Origin: a bacterium EF100-94H03 bin56
GTDB lineage: Bacteria > Pseudomonadota > Alphaproteobacteria > SP197
Direction: 5' to 3'
Length of the DNA: 59,382 bases
NCBI GenBank assembly: GCA_002238685.1
Contig: MPMV01000026.1
Span: 1 to 59,382 of the forward strand
The position numbers and the translations under genes are program-made. Of this stretch, positions 9,103 to 17,894 are shown piece by piece. The notes under the pieces were generated by a model. The model was not told where the DNA came from. It did not search any database and was given only the letters and a program-made list of their open reading frames with translations. Within the stretch, counting starts at the first letter, position 1, and each line of letters starts with the position of its first letter.

Positions 9103-10534
9103 CCGGCCCAGTAGTCCGCGAACAACTCCTCGAGCGAGGGCTCGTCCGGAGGAATGGTCCGGACCACCCTGGTGACGTTGAGGAAGTGTTTCCAGTGGAG
9201 GGTTTCGTCGATGGAATTGCCGCCCCAGCTGCCGCAGCCCATGGAGAGCGAGAAGGGGAGACCGTTGTCGAAGGAGCCGCCGGTGGCGATGGCGTGGGCC
9301 TGGTTGACGATGATGCGGCAGACCGGAAGCGCGCGTCCCAGTTCGATGGCGCGGTCATCGCGCGTGGTATGGAGTCCCACTGAGTGCCCGGCACCCGCAT
9401 GTTCCAGAATTCGTGTGACGATGGCCCTGGCGTCGGCGAAGTCCCTGGCCCGGTAGAGTGCGGTGACGAGGGAGATCTTCTCACCCGATATCCGGTGGCC
9501 GGGGCCGGCATTCGCTGTCTCGACGGCGATGAAACGCGTGTTGTCCGGAACCTCGCCGGCGAGTTCGAGGGCGTCGATCAGCACATGGGCGTCTCGTGCG
9601 ATCGCCCGGGGATTCAATCGGCCGCCAGGACACAGGCGCTCGACGACATGGCGTTCCTTCGCGGAATCCAGAATGGCGCATCCCTCGTTCCGGAGTGCCG
9701 CAGAAAAGGAGTCGTAGAGTGCATCGACCACCACCAGGGCATTTTCCGAGGAACAGGACGTGGCGTTGTCAAAGGTCTTGGAGCGCGCGATCAGCCTCGC
9801 CGCCGCCTCGGCATCGGCGGTTTCGTCGACGATGACCGGCACGTTGCCCGCGCCGACGCCAATGGCCGGTGTTCCGGAGGCGTAGGCTCGTCTCACGTTG
9901 TCCTGTGAACCCGTCGCCAGGGCCAGATCCACGGTTTCGAGCAGTCTCCCGGTGCGTATCTTGGTAGCGGGAGCCGGGATCATTTGTACGAGATCAGGAT
10001 CGATGCCGACGCGGGCGAATTCCTGGTGCACGTAGTTCAGCAGCAACCGGCAGGCCTCCTGTCCCCCGGGTGATGGCGAAAGCACGATGGCGTTGCCGCA
10101 CTTGAGGGCATTGATCATGTTGTTGGCGGGCGTCGTGACCGGGTTCGTGGAAGGCACCACGGCTCCGATGACACCGATGGGCCTGGCGATTTCCGTGATC
10201 CCGGAACCGGGGTGCGAGGCAACGATGCCCCATGTCCGTGCGTTTTCAAGGTCGCGCATCAGGCCCAGGGTCTTGCGGTGATTCTTGGTGATCTTGTCTG
10301 CGACATTGCAAGGCCGGTCGTCCGCACCGCAAGCTCCGCGAGTGCCCGGTTGCGGCCTGGCTCTAGGAGCGCCCAGGCCGCTGCCTTGGCAGCCGTGTCG
10401 AGGCGTTCCTGGGAGGCTTGCGCCTCGAAACGCCGCTGCGCCTTCCTCGCCCGGGAAACCAGGTCATCAACGACCGCGGTGTCGTGCACGCACGATGTGG
10501 GTGACATCGCCTTGTTCACGGGCGCATCAGTCAT
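8931..10534 (-). pseudogene. sauS: CoA-acylating aldehyde dehydrogenase (SauS-like), frameshifted
   Basis: The N-terminal third (ATG 10534, reading RARKAQRRFEAQASQERLD and on to LAVRTTGL) and the rest (from HRKTLGLMRDLENARTWG) lie in different frames. The break is near 10306-10313, where one base appears to be missing from a GGCCTTGCAATGTC stretch. The second part is otherwise normal for acylating aldehyde dehydrogenases: VVPSTNPVTTPANN, the catalytic-cysteine motif FDNATSCSSEN, and the family ending HWKHFLNVTR. The current frame runs past the usual end and overlaps the start of sauT by 172 bases. Family role: NADP-dependent interconversion of sulfoacetyl-CoA and sulfoacetaldehyde. Either a recent pseudogene or an assembly error. 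Confidence 0.7.
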
Positions 10535-10593
10535 GGCGATCGCCGGGAGAACGGCAACGCGGCACCAGGGGGGAGGGAACATGTCATCATGGC

Positions 10594-12276
10594 TCAGTCT
10601 CCGGCTGGAGGTTGCAGCACCCGTTTCCGGCAATGGCATGACGACTCGATCGGGGTGTCGCTCCGGGCAAGAGCGGCCGCCAGGAGCGGCGCCAGTTCAG
10701 CAGCCTCAGGATCCCGGCCGAGGCGCTTCAGGCACTCGTGATAGCCGTGCAGTCCCCACACGTTGCCACGATTCTGCAGGCAGCGCCTGCCTTCGTCGTC
10801 GAGTCCGAGATCGCGCCGGTAGACCGCTTCGGCTTCCTCGACGCATCCCCTTTCCAGCAACAGTGCGCCCAGGGCATGGCGTGGCGGATGCATCCAGGCC
10901 CAGGGTTCGGTGTAGGCCAAAAGGTCGTTGCGACGCACGGCTTCGCGCAGGTGGGCGAAACCCGTCTCGTGGTCTCCCCGGTGATAGGCCAGTTCGCCGC
11001 AGAGCATCTCCCGGGCGATCGCCATGATGTTCACCGCCGTGTCGTTGAAGAAGATGCGGGTGTCGGAAAGGTCGTTGCGCCCCGCAATCAGATTGTCGAG
11101 TTCTCGTTGTGCCGCATCGAAGTTGCCGAGAGCGGCGTGCGCCACCCCCTTCGCGTAGTGGTGCATCAGGGTTGTCACCACGTAGAGTTCCGGATGGGCA
11201 GGCATGGAAAGGTCCACGATGTCGCGCCACAGCCCGAAACGCACCGGCACATGGACCGTTGAGGAACAGTAGTCATCGAGGACCTCGACCAGGTGGGGGC
11301 GGTCCTGGCGGAGAAGGTCCGGCGTGACCGTGCGGGAAATCTCCCCCGCCGCCTCCATGGCGCTGGCGAGGCCCCCCATCATCATCGCCGCGGACATCAT
11401 GGCGTGGAGGTCATGGCAGCGCGCGGTCGTGTAGAAGTTGTAGGGTCCCACCCGGCGCGCGTACTTGGCGCCCGCCCGCACGGCTTTGCGGCTGACGGCG
11501 ACCGCGTCTGCGTAGCGACCGCACTGGAGGTAGACATGGCACGGCATGTGATTGAGATGGCCGTTGTCGGGTGAAAGGTGGTGCAGACTGTCGGCTGCGG
11601 CTTCGCCGCGCTCGGGAGTGCGCGACATCTCCACCACGTGGATGTACATGTGCAGCAACCCGGGATGTGGGGCCTCGCCCTCGTCGCTGCGTTTGCGCAT
11701 GGCGGCTTCCAGCGCGGCCAGCGCCTCGAGGGTGTCGGCGCCGCTGGCCGGTTCTCCGGTGTCGAGATCCCAGAGTTTCCAGGGTGTGCGGGTGATAAGG
11801 GCCTCCGCGAAGAGGGCGGCGACGTCCGCGTCATGGGGAAAGCGGCGGTGGACGTCGCGCATCCGGTCGGCGAAGGCGTCATCCCAGCGGGAGAATTCCT
11901 CCATCGGCACCACGTGGCTCTTCTGGTAGCGCGCGGGAAGGGCCTCGATGAGAGCCCGTTCGACCGGTGTCGTGCCGTCCCGTCTTGCCATCGCCGCCGC
12001 CGTGGCGGCAAAGCAGGTGTCGAGCGAGACCCTCGCTTCGGCCTCGCTCTTCCAGCACCATGGCAGATTGATGAAGGGACCGGCAGCGTAGGCCTCTCCC
12101 CAGAACGCCATCGCACAGTCCGGATCGGCCCGCTGCGCCTCGCGAAAGCAGTCGACGGCTTCCTCATGATTGAAGCCGTAGAGCCACACCAGGCCACGGT
12201 CGAACCAGATCTGCCCCTGACGATTGCGCACGGTGACCGACCGGGAGTACGGGCCAAGGTCGAAATCGTAGTCCAT
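10594..12276 (-). CDS. Large tetratricopeptide-repeat protein (TTC38-like)
   Basis: Start chosen at ATG 12276, which has a GAGGTG ribosome site; 560 residues. It opens with WFDRGLVWLYGFNHEEAVDC, then an ADPDCAMAFWGEAYA repeat, and holds conserved histidine-rich segments (LLHMYIHVVEMS, HLNHMPCHVYLQ) and a closing CLKRLGRDPEAAEL repeat with a cysteine-containing tail. This pattern matches the TTC38-type TPR family of unknown function. No signal peptide or membrane segment, so cytosolic. It sits upstream of sauS on the same strand, 59 bases away. Role probably protein-protein contact or scaffolding; no enzymatic function is supported. Confidence 0.7.
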   Translation of the reverse strand: MDYDFDLGPYSRSVTVRNRQGQIWFDRGLVWLYGFNHEEAVDCFREAQRADPDCAMAFWGEAYAAGPFINLPWCWKSEAEARVSLDTCFAATAAAMARRDGTTPVERALIEALPARYQKSHVVPMEEFSRWDDAFADRMRDVHRRFPHDADVAALFAEALITRTPWKLWDLDTGEPASGADTLEALAALEAAMRKRSDEGEAPHPGLLHMYIHVVEMSRTPERGEAAADSLHHLSPDNGHLNHMPCHVYLQCGRYADAVAVSRKAVRAGAKYARRVGPYNFYTTARCHDLHAMMSAAMMMGGLASAMEAAGEISRTVTPDLLRQDRPHLVEVLDDYCSSTVHVPVRFGLWRDIVDLSMPAHPELYVVTTLMHHYAKGVAHAALGNFDAAQRELDNLIAGRNDLSDTRIFFNDTAVNIMAIAREMLCGELAYHRGDHETGFAHLREAVRRNDLLAYTEPWAWMHPPRHALGALLLERGCVEEAEAVYRRDLGLDDEGRRCLQNRGNVWGLHGYHECLKRLGRDPEAAELAPLLAAALARSDTPIESSCHCRKRVLQPPAGD

Positions 12277-12563
12277 TGCGCGCACCTCATGCCGCCGGTT
12301 CGAAGGAAGATCCGGGGCTGACATTCCCCGCAGCAACCCGGATGGCATTCAGGAAAGGCGGTCCGTCGCGGACTTCAGCACGACACGTGACCACGTCCGG
12401 CCATTCGGCACGAGAGTGTAACGCTTCGGATTTCGGCCTTGAAGGGGCCGACGCGACGCGATGTAGCGAACGCGCGGGAAACAGGGCCTCTCCCGGAGAC
12501 GTTCGCTCCGAAGCGGGAGCGCATCGCCCGCGCTTGCGCAACTCACGGGACCGGCGGTGGCTG

Positions 12564-13874
12564 CTATCCCGCACCACCGAAGGGATTGGGCATGCCGTCC
12601 GCGAAGCGGCGAAAACGGAAGGGGGTCAGGTCCACGGAGGGGGTCTGGCCTGTCACGAGTTCGGCAGTCACGCGGCCTGCTCCCGGACCGATGCCGAATC
12701 CGTGACCGCTGAACCCGGTCGCCAGATGGAATCCGGGAACGCCGTCCACTGCGGAGATCACGGGAATGGCGTCGGGGGTGACATCGATCAGGCCGGCCCA
12801 GGTCTCCTCGATGCCGACGCCGGAAAGGGCGGGAAAGGTGTGCACCAGGTTCGAAAAGGTTTCGATGATCACGTTCCTGTAGGGCTTCGGGTTCATCACG
12901 CGGGTGGCCTCGAAGGGGCTCGTGTCGTCGAGGGACCATCGCCGGCGGGTCACCATCTCACGCAGACTTTGCCGCGACAGACGCAATTTCAGGGCATTCT
13001 TCTCGTGGCGCCACGCGGGCATGAAGTCGCTCATCCAGCGCAGTGCATCGGGGCCAAGATGGAAATCGGCCTGGTAGCCGTGAGCCACCGTGTAACCGCC
13101 GTCCTCACGCCGTCTCAATGCAAGATCGGCGGCCCAGATCGCCCCTTCGAACACCGACGGTGCCGGTGTGGTCCTCATCACGTTGTTCTGGATGCGAAGC
13201 TGGGGAAGGGCGACGCCGTGATTGCCGCAGAAGAGCGATGACCATATGCCTCCGGCGAGCACCACGGTCGAAGTGGCCGTGATGCCATGTTCCGTCACCA
13301 CACCGGCAACCCGGCCGCGCTTGAGATCGAGGCCCCGGACCGCACATCCGGTGACGATGCGTCCGCCGAGTCGCTCGGTTGCCCGCGCCAGCGCGGGGAC
13401 CGCAAGGCTCGGCTCCGCGCGGCCATCGGTCGGTGTATGGAGGGCGGCTCTGAACGACTCTTTCATGTCGGGAACAAGCGCGCTCAGTTCCGCTGTCGAC
13501 AGCAGCCTCGAACCCAGCTGGAACTCCTTGGCATGATCGACAAACGCCTCGAAGGCAGCAACGTCATCATCATCCCTGGCGGTATAGAGAACGCCGTTCT
13601 GGTGAAACCCGACATGGTCGCCGATGTCGGTTTCGATACCCCGCCAGATTCTCAAGGACTCGACAATGAGCGGCAGTTCCTCGGGCGCCCGTCCCTGCTG
13701 GCGCACGAAACCCCAGTTGCGGCTCGACTGTTCTCCGGCAATCCGGCCCTTTTCGAAGAGGACGACCGGGATATTCCGCTTGGCCAGGAAATAGGCCGTC
13801 GAAACCCCGATGATTCCACCACCGATAACAACCACTTCAGCCGACTCCGGTGTCCGGTCGGCTCCCTCGGTCAT
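12564..13874 (-). CDS. FAD-dependent amine/D-amino-acid oxidoreductase (DadA/PuuB type)
   Basis: 436 residues. A Rossmann FAD motif (VVVIGGGIIGVSTAYFLAKR) starts at about residue 14, followed by a GEQSSRNWGFVRQQGR segment typical of the DAO family, and the C-terminal FAD-closing motif GFHLATGFSGHGFGIGPGAG. Oxidises a C-N bond of an amino acid or secondary amine and passes electrons to oxygen or the respiratory chain. It follows the selenoprotein gene by 39 bases and precedes the TPR and sau genes, so the substrate may be an N-methylated or sulfonated amine such as N-methyltaurine; that is speculation from context. Confidence 0.75.
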   Translation of the reverse strand: MTEGADRTPESAEVVVIGGGIIGVSTAYFLAKRNIPVVLFEKGRIAGEQSSRNWGFVRQQGRAPEELPLIVESLRIWRGIETDIGDHVGFHQNGVLYTARDDDDVAAFEAFVDHAKEFQLGSRLLSTAELSALVPDMKESFRAALHTPTDGRAEPSLAVPALARATERLGGRIVTGCAVRGLDLKRGRVAGVVTEHGITATSTVVLAGGIWSSLFCGNHGVALPQLRIQNNVMRTTPAPSVFEGAIWAADLALRRREDGGYTVAHGYQADFHLGPDALRWMSDFMPAWRHEKNALKLRLSRQSLREMVTRRRWSLDDTSPFEATRVMNPKPYRNVIIETFSNLVHTFPALSGVGIEETWAGLIDVTPDAIPVISAVDGVPGFHLATGFSGHGFGIGPGAGRVTAELVTGQTPSVDLTPFRFRRFADGMPNPFGGAG

Positions 13875-13913
13875 GAAGCGGGGATCCCCGGAGTCTCTGC
13901 CGCGGCGGCCGAT

Positions 13914-14135
13914 TCAGGCAACGAGAGCGGTGATCTCGTCATCTTCGGGGAAGCGGCGGAGGCCAAGTTTCGAGAACAGGATCTCGTCCCCCCTTGTGAT
14001 CTCGAAGGATCCGGTTCGTCCACCAAAGATCTCGACGTCGTCTGCACCTGCTTTGATGAGCTGATCCCTCGCACGGAGCGCTCGTGGCTCATAGTTTCAG
14101 GAGCGGCAGTATTCAATTCTGATCGCTTCACTCAT
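13914..14135 (-). CDS. SelW/Rdx-family selenoprotein with in-frame UGA (Sec)
   Basis: From ATG 14135 (GAGGGA site eight bases upstream) the frame reads MSEAIRIEYCRS, then TGA at 14097-14099, then NYEPRALRARDQLIKAG... GSFEITRGDEILFSKL... RRFPEDDEI and a final TGA at 13914-13916. With the first TGA read as selenocysteine this is a complete 73-residue Rdx-fold thioredoxin-like protein with the CxxU redox motif at residues 10-13, the NY after it, the GxFEI strand and the RFP end motif of SelW-like proteins. Cys-form homologues have CxxC at this place. It lies 60 bases after the dimethylglycine-dehydrogenase-like gene and 39 before the DadA-like gene, so it is probably co-transcribed with redox enzymes of amine oxidation. 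Standard gene calling misses it. Confidence 0.85.
14072..14086 (-). promoter_or_regulatory. Candidate bacterial SECIS hairpin
   Basis: Eleven bases after the in-frame TGA, the minus strand reads CACG-AGCGCTC-CGTG, a four-pair stem with a seven-base loop, flanked by possible longer pairing (GAGC at 14090-14087 with a later GCTC). Bacterial SECIS elements sit inside the coding region at about this distance. The stem is short, so this is only a candidate. Confidence 0.4.
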
Positions 14136-14195
14136 GGGTCATTCCCTCAAGCCAACGGCGTCATCCTAGATCACTGTCGTGCGATGATCCAAGGG

Positions 14196-16613
14196 TCAGC
14201 CAAGGAGACGCTTGTTGTCGGGATCGAACGGTGCCTTCGAGGCAACGCGCGCCCGCCGCAGCTCGCCGAGAATCTCGACGTGGAGCGACGGGGAGGCAAG
14301 CTCGATTCCAGGGTCGAGGTAGGCCAGCGCAATCGATCGTCCCACATGGTGACCAAAGCCGCCCGAGGACACCGTCCCCACCACCTCGCCGTTCATCAGG
14401 ACCGGTTCGTTTCCCCAGGCGTCAGCATCATCGGCGTCGACGAGGAGGGTCACGAGCCGGTAGCGGGGTCCCTGGTTGTGGGCCTTGCGAAGCGCATCGC
14501 GGCCGATGAAGTCACCCTTGTCCATGGCAACGAAGCGCCCCAGCCCCGCTTCGAAGGGTGTCGTGTCTGCGGTGAATTCCGCGCCCCAGCGTCCGTAGCC
14601 CTTCTCGAGCCGCAGGGAATCGAGAGCCCGTGCTCCGCAGGCGGCCAGTTCGAGATCCTCGCCGGCCGTCTTCAGGGCGCGGTAGAGGGATTGCAGGTCG
14701 TCGCGCCCCACATGGATCTCGTATCCGAGATCGCCCGTGAAGGCGATGCGCATGACGAAGGCCGGCATGCCGGCGATCTCCATGTCACGCGCCGCCAGGA
14801 ACGGGAGTGCTCCATTCGAGACATCGTCATGCGTGAGTCGCCCGAGGAGTGTCCGGGCTTTGGGCCCGGCGATGGCAAAGCCGCCATAGTCGCCGGTGAT
14901 GCTCCGCAGCGTGACGTCGTGACGGGGCAGGAAGTCCGCGAAGTGACGCAGGTGGAAGGCCTCGGCGGCGCCGGAGCCGACCAGCCAGAACGCCGAATCG
15001 CAGAGTCGGGTCACGGTGAAATCGCCGATGATCCCGCCGGCGGCATTGAGCATGGGCGCCAGGACCGTACGTCCGTGTCTTCGGGGAAGCCGGCAGGCCA
15101 GCAGCTGATCGAGGAAGGCGGTCGCGTCCGGACCCTCGACCTCGTACCGGGCGAAGCCGGTGATCTCGATCATGCCGACGGCCCGGCGCAGGGCCCGGCA
15201 TTCGCGGCCCACGGCGGTGAACCAGTTGGGCCGGCGGAAGGAGGCAATGTCGCGTGCCTCCTCTCCGGGACCGGCAAACCACAAGGGGCGCTCGAGACCG
15301 AAGGCGGCGCCGAAGACGGCTCCGCCCTGTGCCAGCAGGTCATGCACCGGAGATGTCTTTACCGGTCGTCCCGATTCGCGTTCCTCTTCCGGCCAGCCGA
15401 TGGCGAATCGCTTCGAATAGGTCTCTGCCGAGCGTGCCAGGACGAAGGTCCGGTCCGCCCAGTCGCCGAAGCGGGTGACATCGAGCGGCATCATGTCCAG
15501 CGGCGGCACGCCTTCGAGGATCCAGTCAGCCAGCGCCCAGCCCACCCCGGCACTCTGGGAGAATCCGGGAATCATGCCGGCGGCGACAAAATGGCCCTGT
15601 TTGCCCGGAACAGGGCCGACGAGAGCCGCGCCGTCGGGCGACCACATCATCGGGCCATTGACGACCCGCTTCACCCCCGCGGATCCGAGGCAGGGCACGA
15701 TGCCGATGGCAGCCTCCATGTTGGCGGAGATGCGGTCAATGTCGTCGGGCAGGAGTTCCATGCCGAAGTCGTCCGGCGTGCCGTCAATGGCCCAGTGCAC
15801 ACCGTCGCGCTCATAGCATCCAAGCAGCATGCCGTTGCCTTCCTGGCGCAGGTAGAACTCGCTGTCCTGGTCGCGGGTGAGCGGAATCTCGCCTTCCTGC
15901 GCGGCGACCTCGGCTATGTCGTCGGTGACGACATACTGGTGTTCCATGGGAACGAGTGGCAGCGTGTAGGCGGCCATGGCCGCCACTTCCCTTGCCCACA
16001 GCCCCGCGGCGTTGACGATCGTTTCGGCAACGACCGTGCCCGCGGGTGTGGCGACGTCCCAGTCGCCGTCGCGGCGGCGCGTGAAGCCAGTCACCGGCGT
16101 GTTTCTCGCGATGACGCCGCCTGCCTGGCGCACACCTCTGGCAAAGGCATGGGTCACTCCGGAAGGATCGACATGGCCGTCCGTCGCCCCCCACATGCCG
16201 CCCAGGATCCGGCTGGTGTCGACCAGCGGATTGAGCTTATGGATGTCGTCGACGCCGATGATCTCGAAGTCCTGGCCGAGATAGCGCGCCCGCGCCCGCT
16301 GGACCTTCAGCTCGTCAAGGCGCTCCGTGCTGGTGGCAAGGTAGAGCCCGCCGCAGCGGTGCAGACCGCAGGACTGCCCGGTTTCCTCCTCGAGACTGTC
16401 ATAGAGCCTCAGCGAATAGTCCTGCAGACGGGCAAGACTGGCGTTGGCATGCATGGCATGGATGTTGGCGGCGGCATGCCATGTCGATCCCGACGTCAGG
16501 TCGGCGCGCTCAAGCAGCAACACGTCCGAACAGCCGGCGCGGACCAGGTGCCATGCAATGGCGCAGCCCACGACACCGCCACCGACGATGACGACACGGG
16601 CATGGGACTTCAT
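14196..16613 (-). CDS. Dimethylglycine/sarcosine dehydrogenase-like protein (FAD + GcvT domains)
   Basis: About 805 residues from ATG 16613, preceded by GAGGAA. Residues 1-400 form a DAO-type FAD domain (VVIVGGGVVGCAIAWHL) with GSTWHAAA near residues 42-49, the site where DMGDH and SarDH bind FAD covalently through histidine. A linker follows, then a GcvT/tetrahydrofolate domain (VGMIEITGFARYEVEGPDA, then the RLEKGYGRWGAEFT region) and a C-terminal beta-barrel with NEPVLMNGEVVGTVSSGG. Family role: oxidative removal of an N-methyl group with transfer of formaldehyde to THF to give methylene-THF. First gene of a minus-strand run with the SelW and DadA-like genes. The exact substrate (dimethylglycine, sarcosine or a relative) is not determined. 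Confidence 0.8.
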   Translation of the reverse strand: MKSHARVVIVGGGVVGCAIAWHLVRAGCSDVLLLERADLTSGSTWHAAANIHAMHANASLARLQDYSLRLYDSLEEETGQSCGLHRCGGLYLATSTERLDELKVQRARARYLGQDFEIIGVDDIHKLNPLVDTSRILGGMWGATDGHVDPSGVTHAFARGVRQAGGVIARNTPVTGFTRRRDGDWDVATPAGTVVAETIVNAAGLWAREVAAMAAYTLPLVPMEHQYVVTDDIAEVAAQEGEIPLTRDQDSEFYLRQEGNGMLLGCYERDGVHWAIDGTPDDFGMELLPDDIDRISANMEAAIGIVPCLGSAGVKRVVNGPMMWSPDGAALVGPVPGKQGHFVAAGMIPGFSQSAGVGWALADWILEGVPPLDMMPLDVTRFGDWADRTFVLARSAETYSKRFAIGWPEEERESGRPVKTSPVHDLLAQGGAVFGAAFGLERPLWFAGPGEEARDIASFRRPNWFTAVGRECRALRRAVGMIEITGFARYEVEGPDATAFLDQLLACRLPRRHGRTVLAPMLNAAGGIIGDFTVTRLCDSAFWLVGSGAAEAFHLRHFADFLPRHDVTLRSITGDYGGFAIAGPKARTLLGRLTHDDVSNGALPFLAARDMEIAGMPAFVMRIAFTGDLGYEIHVGRDDLQSLYRALKTAGEDLELAACGARALDSLRLEKGYGRWGAEFTADTTPFEAGLGRFVAMDKGDFIGRDALRKAHNQGPRYRLVTLLVDADDADAWGNEPVLMNGEVVGTVSSGGFGHHVGRSIALAYLDPGIELASPSLHVEILGELRRARVASKAPFDPDNKRLLG

Positions 16614-16990
16614 CGAGACACTTCCTCGGCAGTATGGTTTCCGGTAACCGTTCGGTGATTCAGGGGAAGGACGGTGACGATGCACACCGCACTCTCGGGA
16701 ACCGGCTTGGCGGTATCGACCCGCGTCCTGATCACGCGACAGCAAGGGTGCACAGTACAGAAGATTACCCCGCCGGCAACTCCCTCACGCCCATCCCTGA
16801 AACCGGGATTGCGACCTCTGGTCCGCACCAATTCTCCGGGCCTTCCTTGCTGCGAACATTTGCCGATGTCGCCGCCCTCGACCGCGAGGCCGGAACGCCT
16901 GGCGTTTTCCGGCGGTCCGCCACAAGGCTCCGGATCGTCGGGTCGCTGAAGCGAGCCTCGCCAGACCGTCTGCCGTGATGGGCGCTCCCG
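16614..16990. other. Gene-free stretch upstream of the DMGDH-like gene
   Basis: This 377-base stretch holds the leader of the dehydrogenase gene (minus strand) and the downstream end of the PIN gene. Short frames exist on both strands without ribosome sites or family signatures. No strong promoter consensus was recognised. Confidence 0.4.
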
Positions 16991-17401
16991 TCAGTCATCC
17001 AGAAGGTTGCGAAGACGCAGGCCGGGAAAGATCGAGAACCCCCGGTCGAGCATCACCCAATCGCAGCCGTCTTCCTTCGCAAGCGCCGCGTGGCCGGCGT
17101 CCGTCAGCCCGAGCCTCCCGGCAAGGTTGCGAAACATGCACCAGCGGCCGCCGCCAGGTCGCAGCGTCCTCGGCCGTGCGAGCGCCGCTTCGAGGAAGGC
17201 CAATGCTGAGTTGCACAGCGTCGGGGGAGGGAATACCCGAGGACGCGTCAACACGCGGAGCGCGCTGCTCAGCGCACGTTCGGAAAGACTGAGCCTGCCT
17301 CGCCCTGCCGACGCCTCGGTCAACTGGTCCCGGCAGCGTGCGTGATGCTCCGAATCCGCCCTGAAGGCGGAAACGAGCACATTGATGTCAGGATTCTGCA
17401 T
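16991..17401 (-). CDS. PIN-domain toxin (VapC-like)
   Basis: 136 residues beginning MQNPDINVLVSAFR, the usual PIN strand with the first acidic residue (D5). Further likely metal ligands are E41 (LSER), D101 (TDAGHAAL) and D119 (MLDRGF), so the four-acid site looks complete. HPRVF/PRVF-type text (TRPRVFPPPT) and the closing FPGLRLRNLL are typical of this VapC clade. Family role: metal-dependent RNase of a toxin-antitoxin pair. The usual overlapping antitoxin is not intact: only its C-terminal end (VDLTDSAALRIVMDAES) is visible upstream, after an in-frame TAG. The toxin may therefore be silent or neutralised from elsewhere. Confidence 0.75.
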   Translation of the reverse strand: MQNPDINVLVSAFRADSEHHARCRDQLTEASAGRGRLSLSERALSSALRVLTRPRVFPPPTLCNSALAFLEAALARPRTLRPGGGRWCMFRNLAGRLGLTDAGHAALAKEDGCDWVMLDRGFSIFPGLRLRNLLDD

Positions 17402-17894
17402 CCATGACGATCCGAAGCGCGGCGCTGTCCGTCAGGTCCACGCCCGGCTGCACGGTCGAACTCTATGTGTTCGGGCTGGACGATGACCTACTGCAGTCGC
17501 TGTTCCGGGAGATGATCGATGAACCGACCGGCCAACCGCCGCCGTTCCACTGTCGGGGAGCACTGTCAGCGGACCATCGACGCGGGGCGTGTGCGCAGTA
17601 TGACCGTACCGATGTGTTGCGTCGCCTGCCAACCGTTCAAGGACGCTGCTCTCCGCGAACGCTCCGGTCGGCCGGGCCGTGCCTCGACGTTGAGCTGCGG
17701 AAACCTGCGCCGGGTATCATCCGCAGATGGCAGAGCATGAGGCAATCGACGTTCCTGAGCCCTTTGTGCGGCGGTGAATGTGGATGAAGGCCCGGTCGCA
17801 TGCCGAACATGCGTGTGGCGACACTTCTCGAGCCAATGCATAGTGAACCTGCATCGTCGCGTTTGCGACCGGAACCCGGCAGGAGGATGAGCAG
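17402..17894. other. Antitoxin remnant and BHMT leader region
   Basis: On the minus strand, the end of a VapB-like antitoxin (VDLTDSAALRIVMDAES) overlaps the PIN gene start, but a TAG lies about 20 codons upstream and no complete antitoxin can be built in any frame. The rest carries only short frames. The final 100 bases should hold the promoter of the methyltransferase gene at 17895; a GGAGGATGAG ribosome site is clear at about 17880-17889. Confidence 0.5.

Noticed and set aside
13846..13874. CGGGGATCCCCG palindrome before the DadA-like gene as an operator
   Set aside because: It lies between two genes of one operon next to the ribosome site and is a short GC-only dyad, expected by chance in this composition.
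13287..16658. 1123-codon plus-strand open frame
   Set aside because: Antisense to the DMGDH-like, SelW-like and DadA-like genes; its sequence has no domain pattern, while the minus strand carries complete families. High GC leaves long antisense frames open.
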